Shown here: positions 39,948-48,569 of the stretch, piece by piece | Numbering within the stretch: position 1 is the stretch's first letter | How the letters are laid out: each line of letters begins with the position of its first letter | Source: Gordonia sp. KTR9 | Lineage (GTDB): Bacteria; Actinomycetota; Actinomycetes; Mycobacteriales; Mycobacteriaceae | Assembly (NCBI RefSeq): GCF_000143885.2 | Contig: NC_018580.1 | Coordinates: forward strand, 1-64,000 | Direction: 5' to 3' | Length of the DNA stretch: 64,000 bases | Program-made: the position numbers and the translations under genes | Notes under the pieces: model-generated | Databases searched by the model: none | Told to the model about the DNA's origin: nothing | Seen by the model: the letters and a program-made list of their open reading frames with translations, nothing else

Positions 39948-42449
39948 ATGGGCCTGTTCAAACGAAACAACGCCGACATCGACTACTCCATCTTCGGTAT
40001 CGAATCAGATGAGGTCGATGACGAGGGTATCGATCCCGACCTGTGGGGCGGGACCTCGCAGCGCGACGACGACGCTGATGAGGGTCCGCTCGGTCAGATC
40101 GACGTCGCTGAGGAGTGGGAGACCGCTGCGGCAGTCAGCCGGGACCAGGACATCGACCTGGAAGAGGCTCTCGGCGAGGACATCTTCAATGTGGTCGCCG
40201 AGGACGTTGTGGCGCGAGTGGAGAGCCTACGCAGTGGGCAGCCGGCAACCTCGAGCGCGCCGACTGTCAAGCGTCCAGGGCGCTTCGACACCAGCCGCCT
40301 CGACGAGATCGCCGCACAGATCGCCGCAGAACAGGCCGCGAAAGCAGAGGAAGCGTCGTTCGACATCGAGAAGATGTCCAAGGAGCAACGCAAGCTCTAC
40401 ATCGAAGCGCTCGGTGAATCGCTCGAGCTCTACGACCACCTGGTGGCCATCAAGCCGCGTGAACGATACGTGTTTCGGTCGGACTACTACGAGATCGACG
40501 GATCAGGCGCGGTTGCATGCATTCTGGCGATGTTCCACCGAGACGAAGCACGCGACGAGTTCCCGACCTTTTGGGGAGTGAGCCGGATTCCGTCCGATCT
40601 GCCCACAGGTGTCACCGCGATCGTGTTCGAGCAGGTCGAACGTAAGGACGAGAAGTGGGTCGAGAACGCCCTCAAGCGCGCAGACAAGCTCGACCGACTC
40701 GAAGAACGCGAACAGGCCGACGGCGGCACGATGAGCACCAAACGGAGTGCGGCCAAAGCCGCAGACGATCTGTACAGCACAGTCGCTGAACTACAGGACG
40801 GTGCGTCCTACCTGTCGGTGCAGAACCGACTGCTGCTTCACGCTCCGAGCCTGGATGCACTCGACTCCGCGGTCGACAAACTCGCGCGACAGTACATCGA
40901 AGCATTCTCGTCGTTGCACGCAGCGCCGTATCACGGTGAACAACGTCAAGAGCTGTCCACGCTGTTCGCCAAGAACGACGACAAACGCAGCGACGGTTTC
41001 CACATGACCTCAACTGAGTACGCAGGGTCTTACTCGCTGGTGACCAACGGTCTCGCTGACCCCGGTGGCGAGTTCGTCGGTCAGATGAGCGGCGACTACA
41101 ACAACTCAGCGATCCTGTTCGAGGTCGACCGCTGGCGACACCATGTGGTCCTCGCCGATCAGGCTCTCAATCACGCACTCGACCGGGCCAGAGTGGTCGA
41201 CATGTGGGGGAGCAAGATCAGCCAAGCGGCGCTGCTCAACAACCATCGCGTGGTGCATCTGGTACTCAACGGCGCCCAGTTGGAAAAGCTCGGACCACCG
41301 CTGGAAAGAATTACCGCACGCTTGGACATGAGGCGTGGTGACGTCAACATGTTCGAGCTCTTCGGCGAGCGCAAGGATCAGCTCAGCCTGTACGGCATCC
41401 ACCTGACCAAACTGGTACTGATGGCCGAGCAGGCCCTCGGAGCGGCCGACCCATCAGCGGTCTCGATCATCCGCAGCGAACTCAAGGATCGGTTGACGGA
41501 GTTCTACGTCGACCAGAAGATGTGGGCGCGCTCGGCAGAGAAGAACCAAGAGAAACTCCGACTGGTTGGGCTCGACCACAACGAGGTCCCCCTCCTGCAG
41601 CACTTCGTCCCGTACCTCGACACGATGCACAAGAGACTGCTCCAGCAGGGCAACCAAGACACCGACGCGCAGCGCGCGATCAAGACTCTCCAAGGTGTCT
41701 TCAAAGACATGCTGCAGGCCAATTCGGACTTGTTCAATCAGCCGACGTCGGATGCGATCAACTCGGCAGCCTCGGCCCGACGAGTGATCTACGACTTCTC
41801 GGGCTTGGTCAACCGCAGCAAGGGGCTGGCGATGGCACAGCTGGTGAATGTCGTGGGCTTCGCCGTGGCATCCCTGGACGAAGGCGACGTCCTGCTCATC
41901 CACGGCGCCGACCAGATCACCGACAACCAGGTTCAGGAATACCTGGTAGCCCAGTTCGAGCGACTGTTCCGTCGAGGTGCTCGAGTCGGGTACCTCTATG
42001 AGAACCCCGATGTGATGCTGGCTAATCAGGGCTTCAACAAGTTCGAACGAGCCGACTACACCGTGCTGGGCCCAATGGCGAAAGAGACCATCACCAACTA
42101 CGAGACCGCACTGCACACCGCGGTCCCGACCGAGCTCAAGAGATTCCTTGCCGCCACCGACCTGGCGATCAGTTACCTGCGCCGGGGTTCGGTCAACGTC
42201 GTGTTCTCCACCCAGCTCAGTCTGGGACTCAAGATCGAGCAGCAACCAGGAGACGACGGTGAGGTCTTCGCCGCCCGCGTGCGAGAGGTCGACAGAGCCA
42301 AGAAGATCGCAGCGAACAGCGAGGTCGCGGCACTCGAGCGGGCCGAGCAGGAACGCGCTGAGGCTCGACGCGAGTTGTTGGCCGGCGAGCCCGTCAGGGA
42401 CCAGGGGGAGCCGAGAACCGCAGCGCGACTTCAGAGCTCACAGCGATGA
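39948..42449 (+). CDS. VirB4-like protein lacking a P-loop
   Basis: 833 residues, acidic start then a VirB4-type body. DYYEIDGSGAVACILAMFHR matches the N-terminal domain of TcpF/ConE-type ATPases; GSYSLVTNGLADPGGEFVGQ is the conserved stretch that normally precedes Walker A. Where the GxxxxGKS loop should be, the chain reads HHVVLADQALNHALDRARVV, with no P-loop; the Walker B position reads VLLIHGADQI without acidic pair. So it is probably an ATPase-dead VirB4 homologue. ATG 39948 is preferred to GTG 39942; both use GAGGGTGGGA. Overlaps the next gene by four bases. Confidence 0.7.
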   Translation: MGLFKRNNADIDYSIFGIESDEVDDEGIDPDLWGGTSQRDDDADEGPLGQIDVAEEWETAAAVSRDQDIDLEEALGEDIFNVVAEDVVARVESLRSGQPATSSAPTVKRPGRFDTSRLDEIAAQIAAEQAAKAEEASFDIEKMSKEQRKLYIEALGESLELYDHLVAIKPRERYVFRSDYYEIDGSGAVACILAMFHRDEARDEFPTFWGVSRIPSDLPTGVTAIVFEQVERKDEKWVENALKRADKLDRLEEREQADGGTMSTKRSAAKAADDLYSTVAELQDGASYLSVQNRLLLHAPSLDALDSAVDKLARQYIEAFSSLHAAPYHGEQRQELSTLFAKNDDKRSDGFHMTSTEYAGSYSLVTNGLADPGGEFVGQMSGDYNNSAILFEVDRWRHHVVLADQALNHALDRARVVDMWGSKISQAALLNNHRVVHLVLNGAQLEKLGPPLERITARLDMRRGDVNMFELFGERKDQLSLYGIHLTKLVLMAEQALGAADPSAVSIIRSELKDRLTEFYVDQKMWARSAEKNQEKLRLVGLDHNEVPLLQHFVPYLDTMHKRLLQQGNQDTDAQRAIKTLQGVFKDMLQANSDLFNQPTSDAINSAASARRVIYDFSGLVNRSKGLAMAQLVNVVGFAVASLDEGDVLLIHGADQITDNQVQEYLVAQFERLFRRGARVGYLYENPDVMLANQGFNKFERADYTVLGPMAKETITNYETALHTAVPTELKRFLAATDLAISYLRRGSVNVVFSTQLSLGLKIEQQPGDDGEVFAARVREVDRAKKIAANSEVAALERAEQERAEARRELLAGEPVRDQGEPRTAARLQSSQR

Positions 42450-45400
42450 CATCTGGAAAACGGGGGGTTTCAGTGGGGGTGATGATGACAGCGCAGTTCG
42501 TGGGCCGCAGGTCGTTGGCCGCAGTAGTGGCGGGATTGCTCATTCTGTTGGCGGCCGCCGCGGTGATCGCGGCATCGGCAGGAGCAGCCGGAGCGATCCC
42601 TGCCGATGCCAGCGCGAAGTACGGTCGCGGATACACCGAACTAACCGAGAAGAACATCGACAAGCTGTGTCCGGACGCAACGACCGACAGCGAAACGGAA
42701 GACCCGGAGTCAACCGACACCGCCGATCCCGGACTCGATGAACCGATCGTCGGTAGCGACTGCTCGATTGACGACGAGAAGCTGTGGGAAGCGGTTGAAA
42801 CCTGCATGGACTCAGACAAGAAATCTGAGCCAGACCCCGCGAAACTCGACGAGGCCGACTTCCTGGACTGCATGGCCGGCAAGGGATTCGGTGAGGAAGA
42901 TCCCGCATCGGAGGACGACGAGGAAGCTCCCAGCGACGAGGAGGCGGTTGCAAACCTGTCCTTGGCTCGGCTCAGCTCGTCACTGACCAGTTTCTACGTC
43001 AATGCGCTGTCACCGTTGGGCTCCAACGAGTCCGAAGAGAACACGCCCGAGGCTGAGGCTGAAGGAGCAGACGCCACTGAGACGAAAGCCGGCCTGGAAG
43101 CGTGGGGACCGATTCTGGGGAAACCAGGTAGCGCAGGATCGTTCGTCGGCAGCCCGGACCGGAGCAAGCAGGAAAGTACCGACTGGCTCTTCAGTGCAGC
43201 CGACGCGGCGAACGTGTCGAGCGTGAACTACTCCGCATTCAACCGCGACACCAGGAACTCCGGCGAGAACCTGACAGCAGTACCCCAGGCAGAATCCGCC
43301 GGGTCCGTGGATACCGGCGTCGAAGGGTATCTGCTCTACGGCGCCATGCTCTCCGGGATGGGTTTCGATACGGTCATGGCCGCCGACGGTGGTGCCGCAG
43401 CGGGACGAGGCCTCTCAGGCCTGCTGATGATGGGCGGATACGCGGGCGCAGGATTCGTCGACGTCGCATTCGACTCGGTTCTCTCGGTACTGCAGTGGAC
43501 TAACCCCTTCCGCTTCATGGTCGACGCGGTCAGCGACAACACCAACGAAACCTTCACCGCGGGAATGGAAGGCAACGCCGAGGAGCCACCGGGAGCGTTC
43601 GACGGGCTGCGTGAGTTCTTCGGGACTGTCTACGACGCCATGGTCAAGCTCGGGTGGATGGTGACCATCCCGATGTTCCTCGCGATGACCGTCGCCGGCA
43701 TGCTGCTGCTGCGAAAGTTCGACACGGGCAACAAGATGAAAGCCCTGATCATTCGCATCGCGTTCCTCGTTGTGGGACTACCGCTGCTCGGCACCAGCTA
43801 CACCGCAGGCCTGGAAGCCATGCACGGCGCCTCCGGAGACACGGCGAATGCCCAAGCCACCAAGGTTGTGCTCAGCACGTACGTCGATTTCGAAGCCTGG
43901 GTCAACGGCCCGCGCCTCCAACCACCGACGGGGGAGAAGAGCAACGGCGAGTTCTGGTGGAACGAGGATGACGATGCGCCCAACGGCGCTACCGCGGCGG
44001 TAGCGCGAAAACTGGCGCTCAACATCAACTCCGGCAACCGACCCGTGTGGTCCAGCTTCAGCGACACCACCATCAGCAAGGGCACAGCAGACGGTAACGA
44101 CACCACCTGGGCTTCATCGGTGAGCGGCGAGAATGCCTCGGGCCAGCAGACAGGCAATTCGGCGGCGGAGGAGAACAGCGACAGCAAGATCTTCACCTCC
44201 ACGATGGAGCTGCTCAACAAGTACCGCAACGGTGACACAGTCAGTGCCGGCGGTTTCGAGTCGAGCGTCAAGGCCGGGCTGATCAAGGAGATGGAGAAGT
44301 ACAAGGGTTCTCCGATGGAACAGGAGACCCGCGAAACGATCGCCTCGTGGTTCCAGGATCTGGCCTCGCCGGAGAGTCTGTCGGCAATGACCGGCGCGGA
44401 AGTCAAGGAGCTGAAGAACCCCCTGATCGACGTGGCCGATGGGGCCAGCTTCACAGCGACGCGGGACCCGAGCACCGAGTACTCGATCATGACCTTCGGC
44501 ATGGGACAAAGCAGCGAGTCGTGCCTGAACTCCACGGTGGTCAATCACCGGTGGGATGGCAAGGCGGACACCGACGCCCGTACGGCGTGCAACATGTCCC
44601 CGCTGGCCATGTACAACTACCTGAACACCTCGTTCGGACCGACCAGCATGAACGTCTACACCCCTGGCCAGACGACGAGCTCGTGGGCCAGGGAGGCCCA
44701 CGCGAGCGTCACTGCGATCGGCACCGGTCCCGCTCAGTTCATGTACTGGTTCTCGGCGATGACCATGCTGTTCTCATTCGTGATCATCGGTCTGGCCTAC
44801 GCCATGATGATGATGATCTCTTCGTTCAAGCGGGGCATCCAGCTGATCGGAGCGGTCCCGTTCGCCACCCTCGGCTTCGTTGCCGGTATCGCCAAGTGCG
44901 TGATCTACACCGCGGCAATGTTTCTCGAGATTCTGGGCACGATCTTCATCTACAAGGTAGTCCAGGAGCTAATCGTGGTCGTCCCAACGATCCTTGAGCG
45001 CCCACTGGCCGATCGGTTGGCAGACGGGGTATCGGAAGGAACCCGAGTCGCGGCAGCAACAGGAACCGCCGGCGTCCTGAGCTTGGCGGGTGAGAACAAC
45101 CTGCACACAGTGGTGCTGATCATCACGGCGATCAGCTCCGCGGGTCTGATCATGTTCACGATGATGGCCCTGAAGATCCGCAGGTCCTTGCTCGATGGTG
45201 TCGATCAGGCGGTGACGCGTCTGGTCAACAAGTTCATGGATACACAGGCATCTGGCGGTATGGATCCGGGTCAACCCGGGGCGTTGCGACAGGGCATTTC
45301 TCGCGGCGTGGGTATGGCCGGAACCTCGATGCTCGTCGGCGGCGGCCTCGGTGGCGACGGCGGAGATATAGGCGGCGATTCTGACGGAACCGGCCGCGAC

Positions 45401-46300
45401 GGTGGTGGCGCAGGCAACCCCGGAGTACCCGGCGCCGGTGACGGGTCGATGAGCGTGAGCAAAGACGGAACGCTTCTCGATAACGGAGGCAATCCCGTCA
45501 CCGCAGACGGGTCCGCGGGAGGACAGCCGCTCACAGCCGCCGACATGATGCCGGTCGACGCCGCCACCGGCAACGTCCACGACGGGACGGGAGCGCCCAT
45601 CCTGGGCGAGGACGGATCCCCGCTGGCGTCGGAGGATGTGGCCGGATTCGACGGTCAGGGGCGAATGCTCGGAGACAACGGCGAGGTTCTCATAGACGCC
45701 AACGGTAACGAGCTGACGAGCCAGCCAGCTGCAGCAGCAGCCTCCCGGCTCGCGGGGGATCGTCAGGTGGCCGCCGGTGTTCTCAGTCGCGGACTCAGCG
45801 ACTTCTCCAGTGGCGCGCCGGCAGGGACGCCCAGCCCATCGGCGACACCAATGGGGCCTCAGCCCGCAGCGCCAGTCGAGCACGCCGGGCCGAACCGCCA
45901 AGTGGGAGGTCCGCTGCGCTCCGATGTCATCGCGAACGGAGGAGGCAGCGACGACAGTTCGGTCCTGGGGCACACCGCAGCGCTGACTGCCTCATCGATG
46001 ATCTCCCAGCGGCTCGCAGGCCCACAGCGCCGGCGCCCGCCCGAGGCGATGGGCCCTTCCGGGAGAGGCGCTGGATCGGCAGGCGGTAACCAGGGTGGCG
46101 GCGGCGCCAGCGGTTCGATGGGCGGACAGGCTCCCCAGCGCCGCAGCGGCGGTGCCGGGACGGCGGCGATGTCGACCGCGGCTCTTTCGGCGGCCGCGGT
46201 GAATCAGCGGTCGGACGGCCAAGGCTCGCGGGTGCAGAATCCGAGCACCGGAGAGCGTGGAGATGGTGCGCCGATACCACGGCCACCTCGAGACAACTGA
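42446..46300 (+). CDS. VirB6-like large membrane protein
   Basis: 1284 residues. N-terminal signal-like helix (LAAVVAGLLILLAAAAVIAA), an acidic extracellular region, then multiple transmembrane helices: LGWMVTIPMFLAMTVAGMLL, IRIAFLVVGLPLLGTSYTAG, FMYWFSAMTMLFSFVIIGLA, FATLGFVAGIAKCVIYTAAM and TVVLIITAISSAGLIMFTMM. The last 330 residues are Gly/Pro/Ala rich and disordered. This is the TrbL/VirB6-type channel component of Gram-positive type IV secretion systems, with an unusual extracellular loop of about 300 residues between helices. Coupled to the VirB4-like gene by ATGA. Confidence 0.7.
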   Translation: MTSGKRGVSVGVMMTAQFVGRRSLAAVVAGLLILLAAAAVIAASAGAAGAIPADASAKYGRGYTELTEKNIDKLCPDATTDSETEDPESTDTADPGLDEPIVGSDCSIDDEKLWEAVETCMDSDKKSEPDPAKLDEADFLDCMAGKGFGEEDPASEDDEEAPSDEEAVANLSLARLSSSLTSFYVNALSPLGSNESEENTPEAEAEGADATETKAGLEAWGPILGKPGSAGSFVGSPDRSKQESTDWLFSAADAANVSSVNYSAFNRDTRNSGENLTAVPQAESAGSVDTGVEGYLLYGAMLSGMGFDTVMAADGGAAAGRGLSGLLMMGGYAGAGFVDVAFDSVLSVLQWTNPFRFMVDAVSDNTNETFTAGMEGNAEEPPGAFDGLREFFGTVYDAMVKLGWMVTIPMFLAMTVAGMLLLRKFDTGNKMKALIIRIAFLVVGLPLLGTSYTAGLEAMHGASGDTANAQATKVVLSTYVDFEAWVNGPRLQPPTGEKSNGEFWWNEDDDAPNGATAAVARKLALNINSGNRPVWSSFSDTTISKGTADGNDTTWASSVSGENASGQQTGNSAAEENSDSKIFTSTMELLNKYRNGDTVSAGGFESSVKAGLIKEMEKYKGSPMEQETRETIASWFQDLASPESLSAMTGAEVKELKNPLIDVADGASFTATRDPSTEYSIMTFGMGQSSESCLNSTVVNHRWDGKADTDARTACNMSPLAMYNYLNTSFGPTSMNVYTPGQTTSSWAREAHASVTAIGTGPAQFMYWFSAMTMLFSFVIIGLAYAMMMMISSFKRGIQLIGAVPFATLGFVAGIAKCVIYTAAMFLEILGTIFIYKVVQELIVVVPTILERPLADRLADGVSEGTRVAAATGTAGVLSLAGENNLHTVVLIITAISSAGLIMFTMMALKIRRSLLDGVDQAVTRLVNKFMDTQASGGMDPGQPGALRQGISRGVGMAGTSMLVGGGLGGDGGDIGGDSDGTGRDGGGAGNPGVPGAGDGSMSVSKDGTLLDNGGNPVTADGSAGGQPLTAADMMPVDAATGNVHDGTGAPILGEDGSPLASEDVAGFDGQGRMLGDNGEVLIDANGNELTSQPAAAAASRLAGDRQVAAGVLSRGLSDFSSGAPAGTPSPSATPMGPQPAAPVEHAGPNRQVGGPLRSDVIANGGGSDDSSVLGHTAALTASSMISQRLAGPQRRRPPEAMGPSGRGAGSAGGNQGGGGASGSMGGQAPQRRSGGAGTAAMSTAALSAAAVNQRSDGQGSRVQNPSTGERGDGAPIPRPPRDN

Positions 46301-46366
46301 CGTCCCGGGCCGGGGCACACCTCGCCGCCTGCGTCACGACGCGAGCGCGAAGTGGACGCGAGAAAC

Positions 46367-46453
46367 ATATTCTTGGCAAGTTATTGCGAAGGGCTCGTAT
46401 GTTGCCCCTACCTCGGCATGAAGCGTGATGTATATTCTTGGTGAGTTACTATC
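46367..46453 (+). promoter_or_regulatory. Tandem ATATTCTTGG promoter-like repeats
   Basis: ATATTCTTGGCAAGTTAT at 46367 and ATATTCTTGGTGAGTTAC at 46432 are near-identical copies 65 bases apart, upstream of the gene at 46553. A shorter match, TATTCTTG, lies at 63366 before the last gene. They may be two promoters of one class or activator sites. Confidence 0.5.
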
Positions 46454-46517
46454 GGGGCGGTTTAAGTCTTCCGCGCGCACCCGACCGGGACGTCACGAAG
46501 TGCCCACACACGAAGCT

Positions 46518-46532
46518 ATCGGCGGAGCCGAT
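46518..46532 (+). repeat. GC-RNA-GC stem-loop, copy 10
   Basis: ATCGGC-GGA-GCCGAT, six perfect pairs; here the adjacent gene is on the plus strand and the sense loop is again GGA. It lies 21 bases upstream of the ATG at 46553, just before AAGGAG. Confidence 0.6.
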
Positions 46533-46552
46533 GGATCAAGGAGAAAAGGCTG

Positions 46553-46984
46553 ATGAGCTGGAATCAGATTGCGGCCTCGGCCGACACTGCGGGATCGATC
46601 GTTGCCGCCGAAGAGGACGGCAGCGGCGGCGGTTGGGACCTCGTCGAGTTCTTCACGAACGGCCAGGATTACGCAGAGAAGGCCGGCGGGGCGTTCCTCG
46701 GGGTGGTCGGCGTGGTCTGCCTGCTGTTCGCAGCATGGAAGATCTTCCAGAAGCTGACCAACGAGCAGTCGCGCGAAAGCTGGGGCAAGGTCGCCGGTCT
46801 GGTCCTCCTGGGGGGAGTTCTGCTGTTCGGTGGGTACTCGATGATCAGCGATCTGGCCGAAGGCGGCAAGGACACCGTCGACAACTTCGGTGACACCGGC
46901 GGCAGCAACGCCATGCCGGCATCCACCGGCGCCAGCGACCCCCTGGTCATCGAAATCGGGGACGGAGCCATCGCCCGGCTGTAG
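46553..46984 (+). CDS. Small two-helix membrane protein of the transfer system
   Basis: 143 residues with AAGGAG before the ATG. Helices GGAFLGVVGVVCLLFAAWKI and VAGLVLLGGVLLFGGYSMIS are separated by a short basic loop, and the termini are acidic. Size and topology recall VirB2/TrbC-type pilins or the small Gram-positive subunit next to VirB6, though no signal peptide is seen. Ends before a terminator, so it is highly expressed independently of the next gene, as pilin-like subunits often are. Confidence 0.6.
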   Translation: MSWNQIAASADTAGSIVAAEEDGSGGGWDLVEFFTNGQDYAEKAGGAFLGVVGVVCLLFAAWKIFQKLTNEQSRESWGKVAGLVLLGGVLLFGGYSMISDLAEGGKDTVDNFGDTGGSNAMPASTGASDPLVIEIGDGAIARL

Positions 46985-47003
46985 TTCGGCGACCACAGAA
47001 GGC

Positions 47004-47045
47004 AACCCCGCACTTGCCCATATTGGGTTCAGGGCGGGGTTTTTC
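47004..47045 (+). terminator. Terminator after the pilin-like gene
   Basis: AACCCCGC (47004-47011) pairs with GCGGGGTT (47034-47041), with GCCC/GGG inside, followed by TTTTTCTTC. One of the few stems in the window with a proper T-run. Confidence 0.88.
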
Positions 47046-47095
47046 TTCTCTCGCAGCACAGAGATGGGCCTGTCAAGACATCGAAGAGGTGAGTA

Positions 47096-48544
47096 ATGGT
47101 CACAGCGACAGAGCGATCGTCGTCGCAGGAGGACCTGTCCTGGCTTGAGCGCGTTCGAGTGTGGCGCAAGCGCGTCTCGGACCGATTCAAGCTAGGTCCG
47201 CACTACACCATCGAACGGTTCGGGGTGGTGATGGCCGCACTGTCGTTGTCAGGGCTGTTGGTGGTGGGCATGACAGTGTGGGGAGCCTTGAGCGCAGGGA
47301 ACACTGTGCTGAGCGAAACCGCTTTGTACAACAGCACATTCGTCACATCGAGGACCGGTGTCGAGGGGACGGTGAACCCCGTTTACGTCAACCGGGACCG
47401 TGATCGCGCCCTGGTTCTGATGAAGTTTGAGATCCCTTCGCAGATGAGTTCTGACGCCGCGGACTATTACGTGTACGGCACCGGGATTGACGGCGGCCCC
47501 GGGGGCGGTCCGACCACGCTCGACACGCCGCTGGCCGGGGCGGTGTATTCGTTTGGCAACACCGGATACCTGGGGATCATCCTGGAAGCGCCCGACGGTT
47601 TCGCACCCCAGCTGATCAATCTGACTGTGCGGGCGCGCAAGGAACTCATGACACCGCGCAACCGACCTGTCGCGACAGGCATGGATCGCAGTTTCATCGA
47701 GAACGATCAGTGGAGGGTGGTTGTGAATCCCGCTGCCCGCGGTGCAGAGCACCTGCCCGCGCTGGATTCCGACCGCCTTCCCGAGCCTGAAGACATCTTC
47801 GCCGGCACCGTGACCTGGCGAACCGAGCAGGCGAAACGCAAGGTGCTCGACAGTCGGTTGGCTGACATGAAGACCCAGCTGACGAGGATCTCGAACTACA
47901 CCTCGCAGATGGCGCAGACCAGTGTCCGAGTCGGGAACGATCCCAGTGTTCGGCTGCTGCCGCCAGCGCTTCCGTCGGCAATCGATGGCGACTCGATCAC
48001 CGGCATGGACTCCGTCGAGCTGCGCACAGAACTGATGGAGAAGCCCTCCAGTGCGATCGAGGGTGTCGCCAACAAGACCGAGCGAGCCGCACTGCTTGAC
48101 ACCACGTTCCCCGACGGATACCTGGTGAACACCTACACCCTTCACTCATCCGGCCCGATGTCCGGAGGTACCGACTTCGACTGGCGGCAACGATCGGTTG
48201 CCGACGGATACTTCGAGACGCTGGGTACGGGAGAGCCGTCAATCGGGGACTACTTGGCGCATCTGTCTGAGCAGCCGATTCCGTCGATGAGTTCGCGCGA
48301 CCTCCGATGGCCGTTGAGCAATGGCGACACGATCAACGATGTGCGCCCCGGAGACACCCGGGCCAAGCCACTTATCGAACTTCGCAACAATGCGATGACC
48401 GCATACGACGAGTACTTCGCCCTCAAGAGGGCGTACCAGACTGTCGACCTCCTCGAACTGTTGGTCATGGAACAAACTCTGGATCAGGTGGTCTCGGAGT
48501 CGACGAAAGCCTCAGGACCGACAGCGGCGAGCTTCCGATCATGA
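47096..48544 (+). CDS. Envelope protein of the transfer system, 482 residues
   Basis: GAGG precedes the ATG by six bases. A 40-residue cytosolic start, one helix (GVVMAALSLSGLLVVGMTVW) and a long external part: a beta-rich domain (YYVYGTGIDGGPGGGPTTLD), then a helical region with RKVLDSRLADMKTQLTRISN and AYDEYFALKRAYQTVDLLEL. Probably a channel-scaffold protein, as several single-pass proteins occur in this operon. Not matched to a named family. Confidence 0.6.
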   Translation: MVTATERSSSQEDLSWLERVRVWRKRVSDRFKLGPHYTIERFGVVMAALSLSGLLVVGMTVWGALSAGNTVLSETALYNSTFVTSRTGVEGTVNPVYVNRDRDRALVLMKFEIPSQMSSDAADYYVYGTGIDGGPGGGPTTLDTPLAGAVYSFGNTGYLGIILEAPDGFAPQLINLTVRARKELMTPRNRPVATGMDRSFIENDQWRVVVNPAARGAEHLPALDSDRLPEPEDIFAGTVTWRTEQAKRKVLDSRLADMKTQLTRISNYTSQMAQTSVRVGNDPSVRLLPPALPSAIDGDSITGMDSVELRTELMEKPSSAIEGVANKTERAALLDTTFPDGYLVNTYTLHSSGPMSGGTDFDWRQRSVADGYFETLGTGEPSIGDYLAHLSEQPIPSMSSRDLRWPLSNGDTINDVRPGDTRAKPLIELRNNAMTAYDEYFALKRAYQTVDLLELLVMEQTLDQVVSESTKASGPTAASFRS

Positions 48545-48569
48545 CTGACACGCGGATGCGGGTCGGCCG

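Noticed and set aside
44969..45973. 334-codon open frame on the minus strand inside the VirB6-like gene
   Set aside because: Low-complexity shadow of a Gly/Ala/Asp-rich region; no ribosome-binding site and no recognisable domain.
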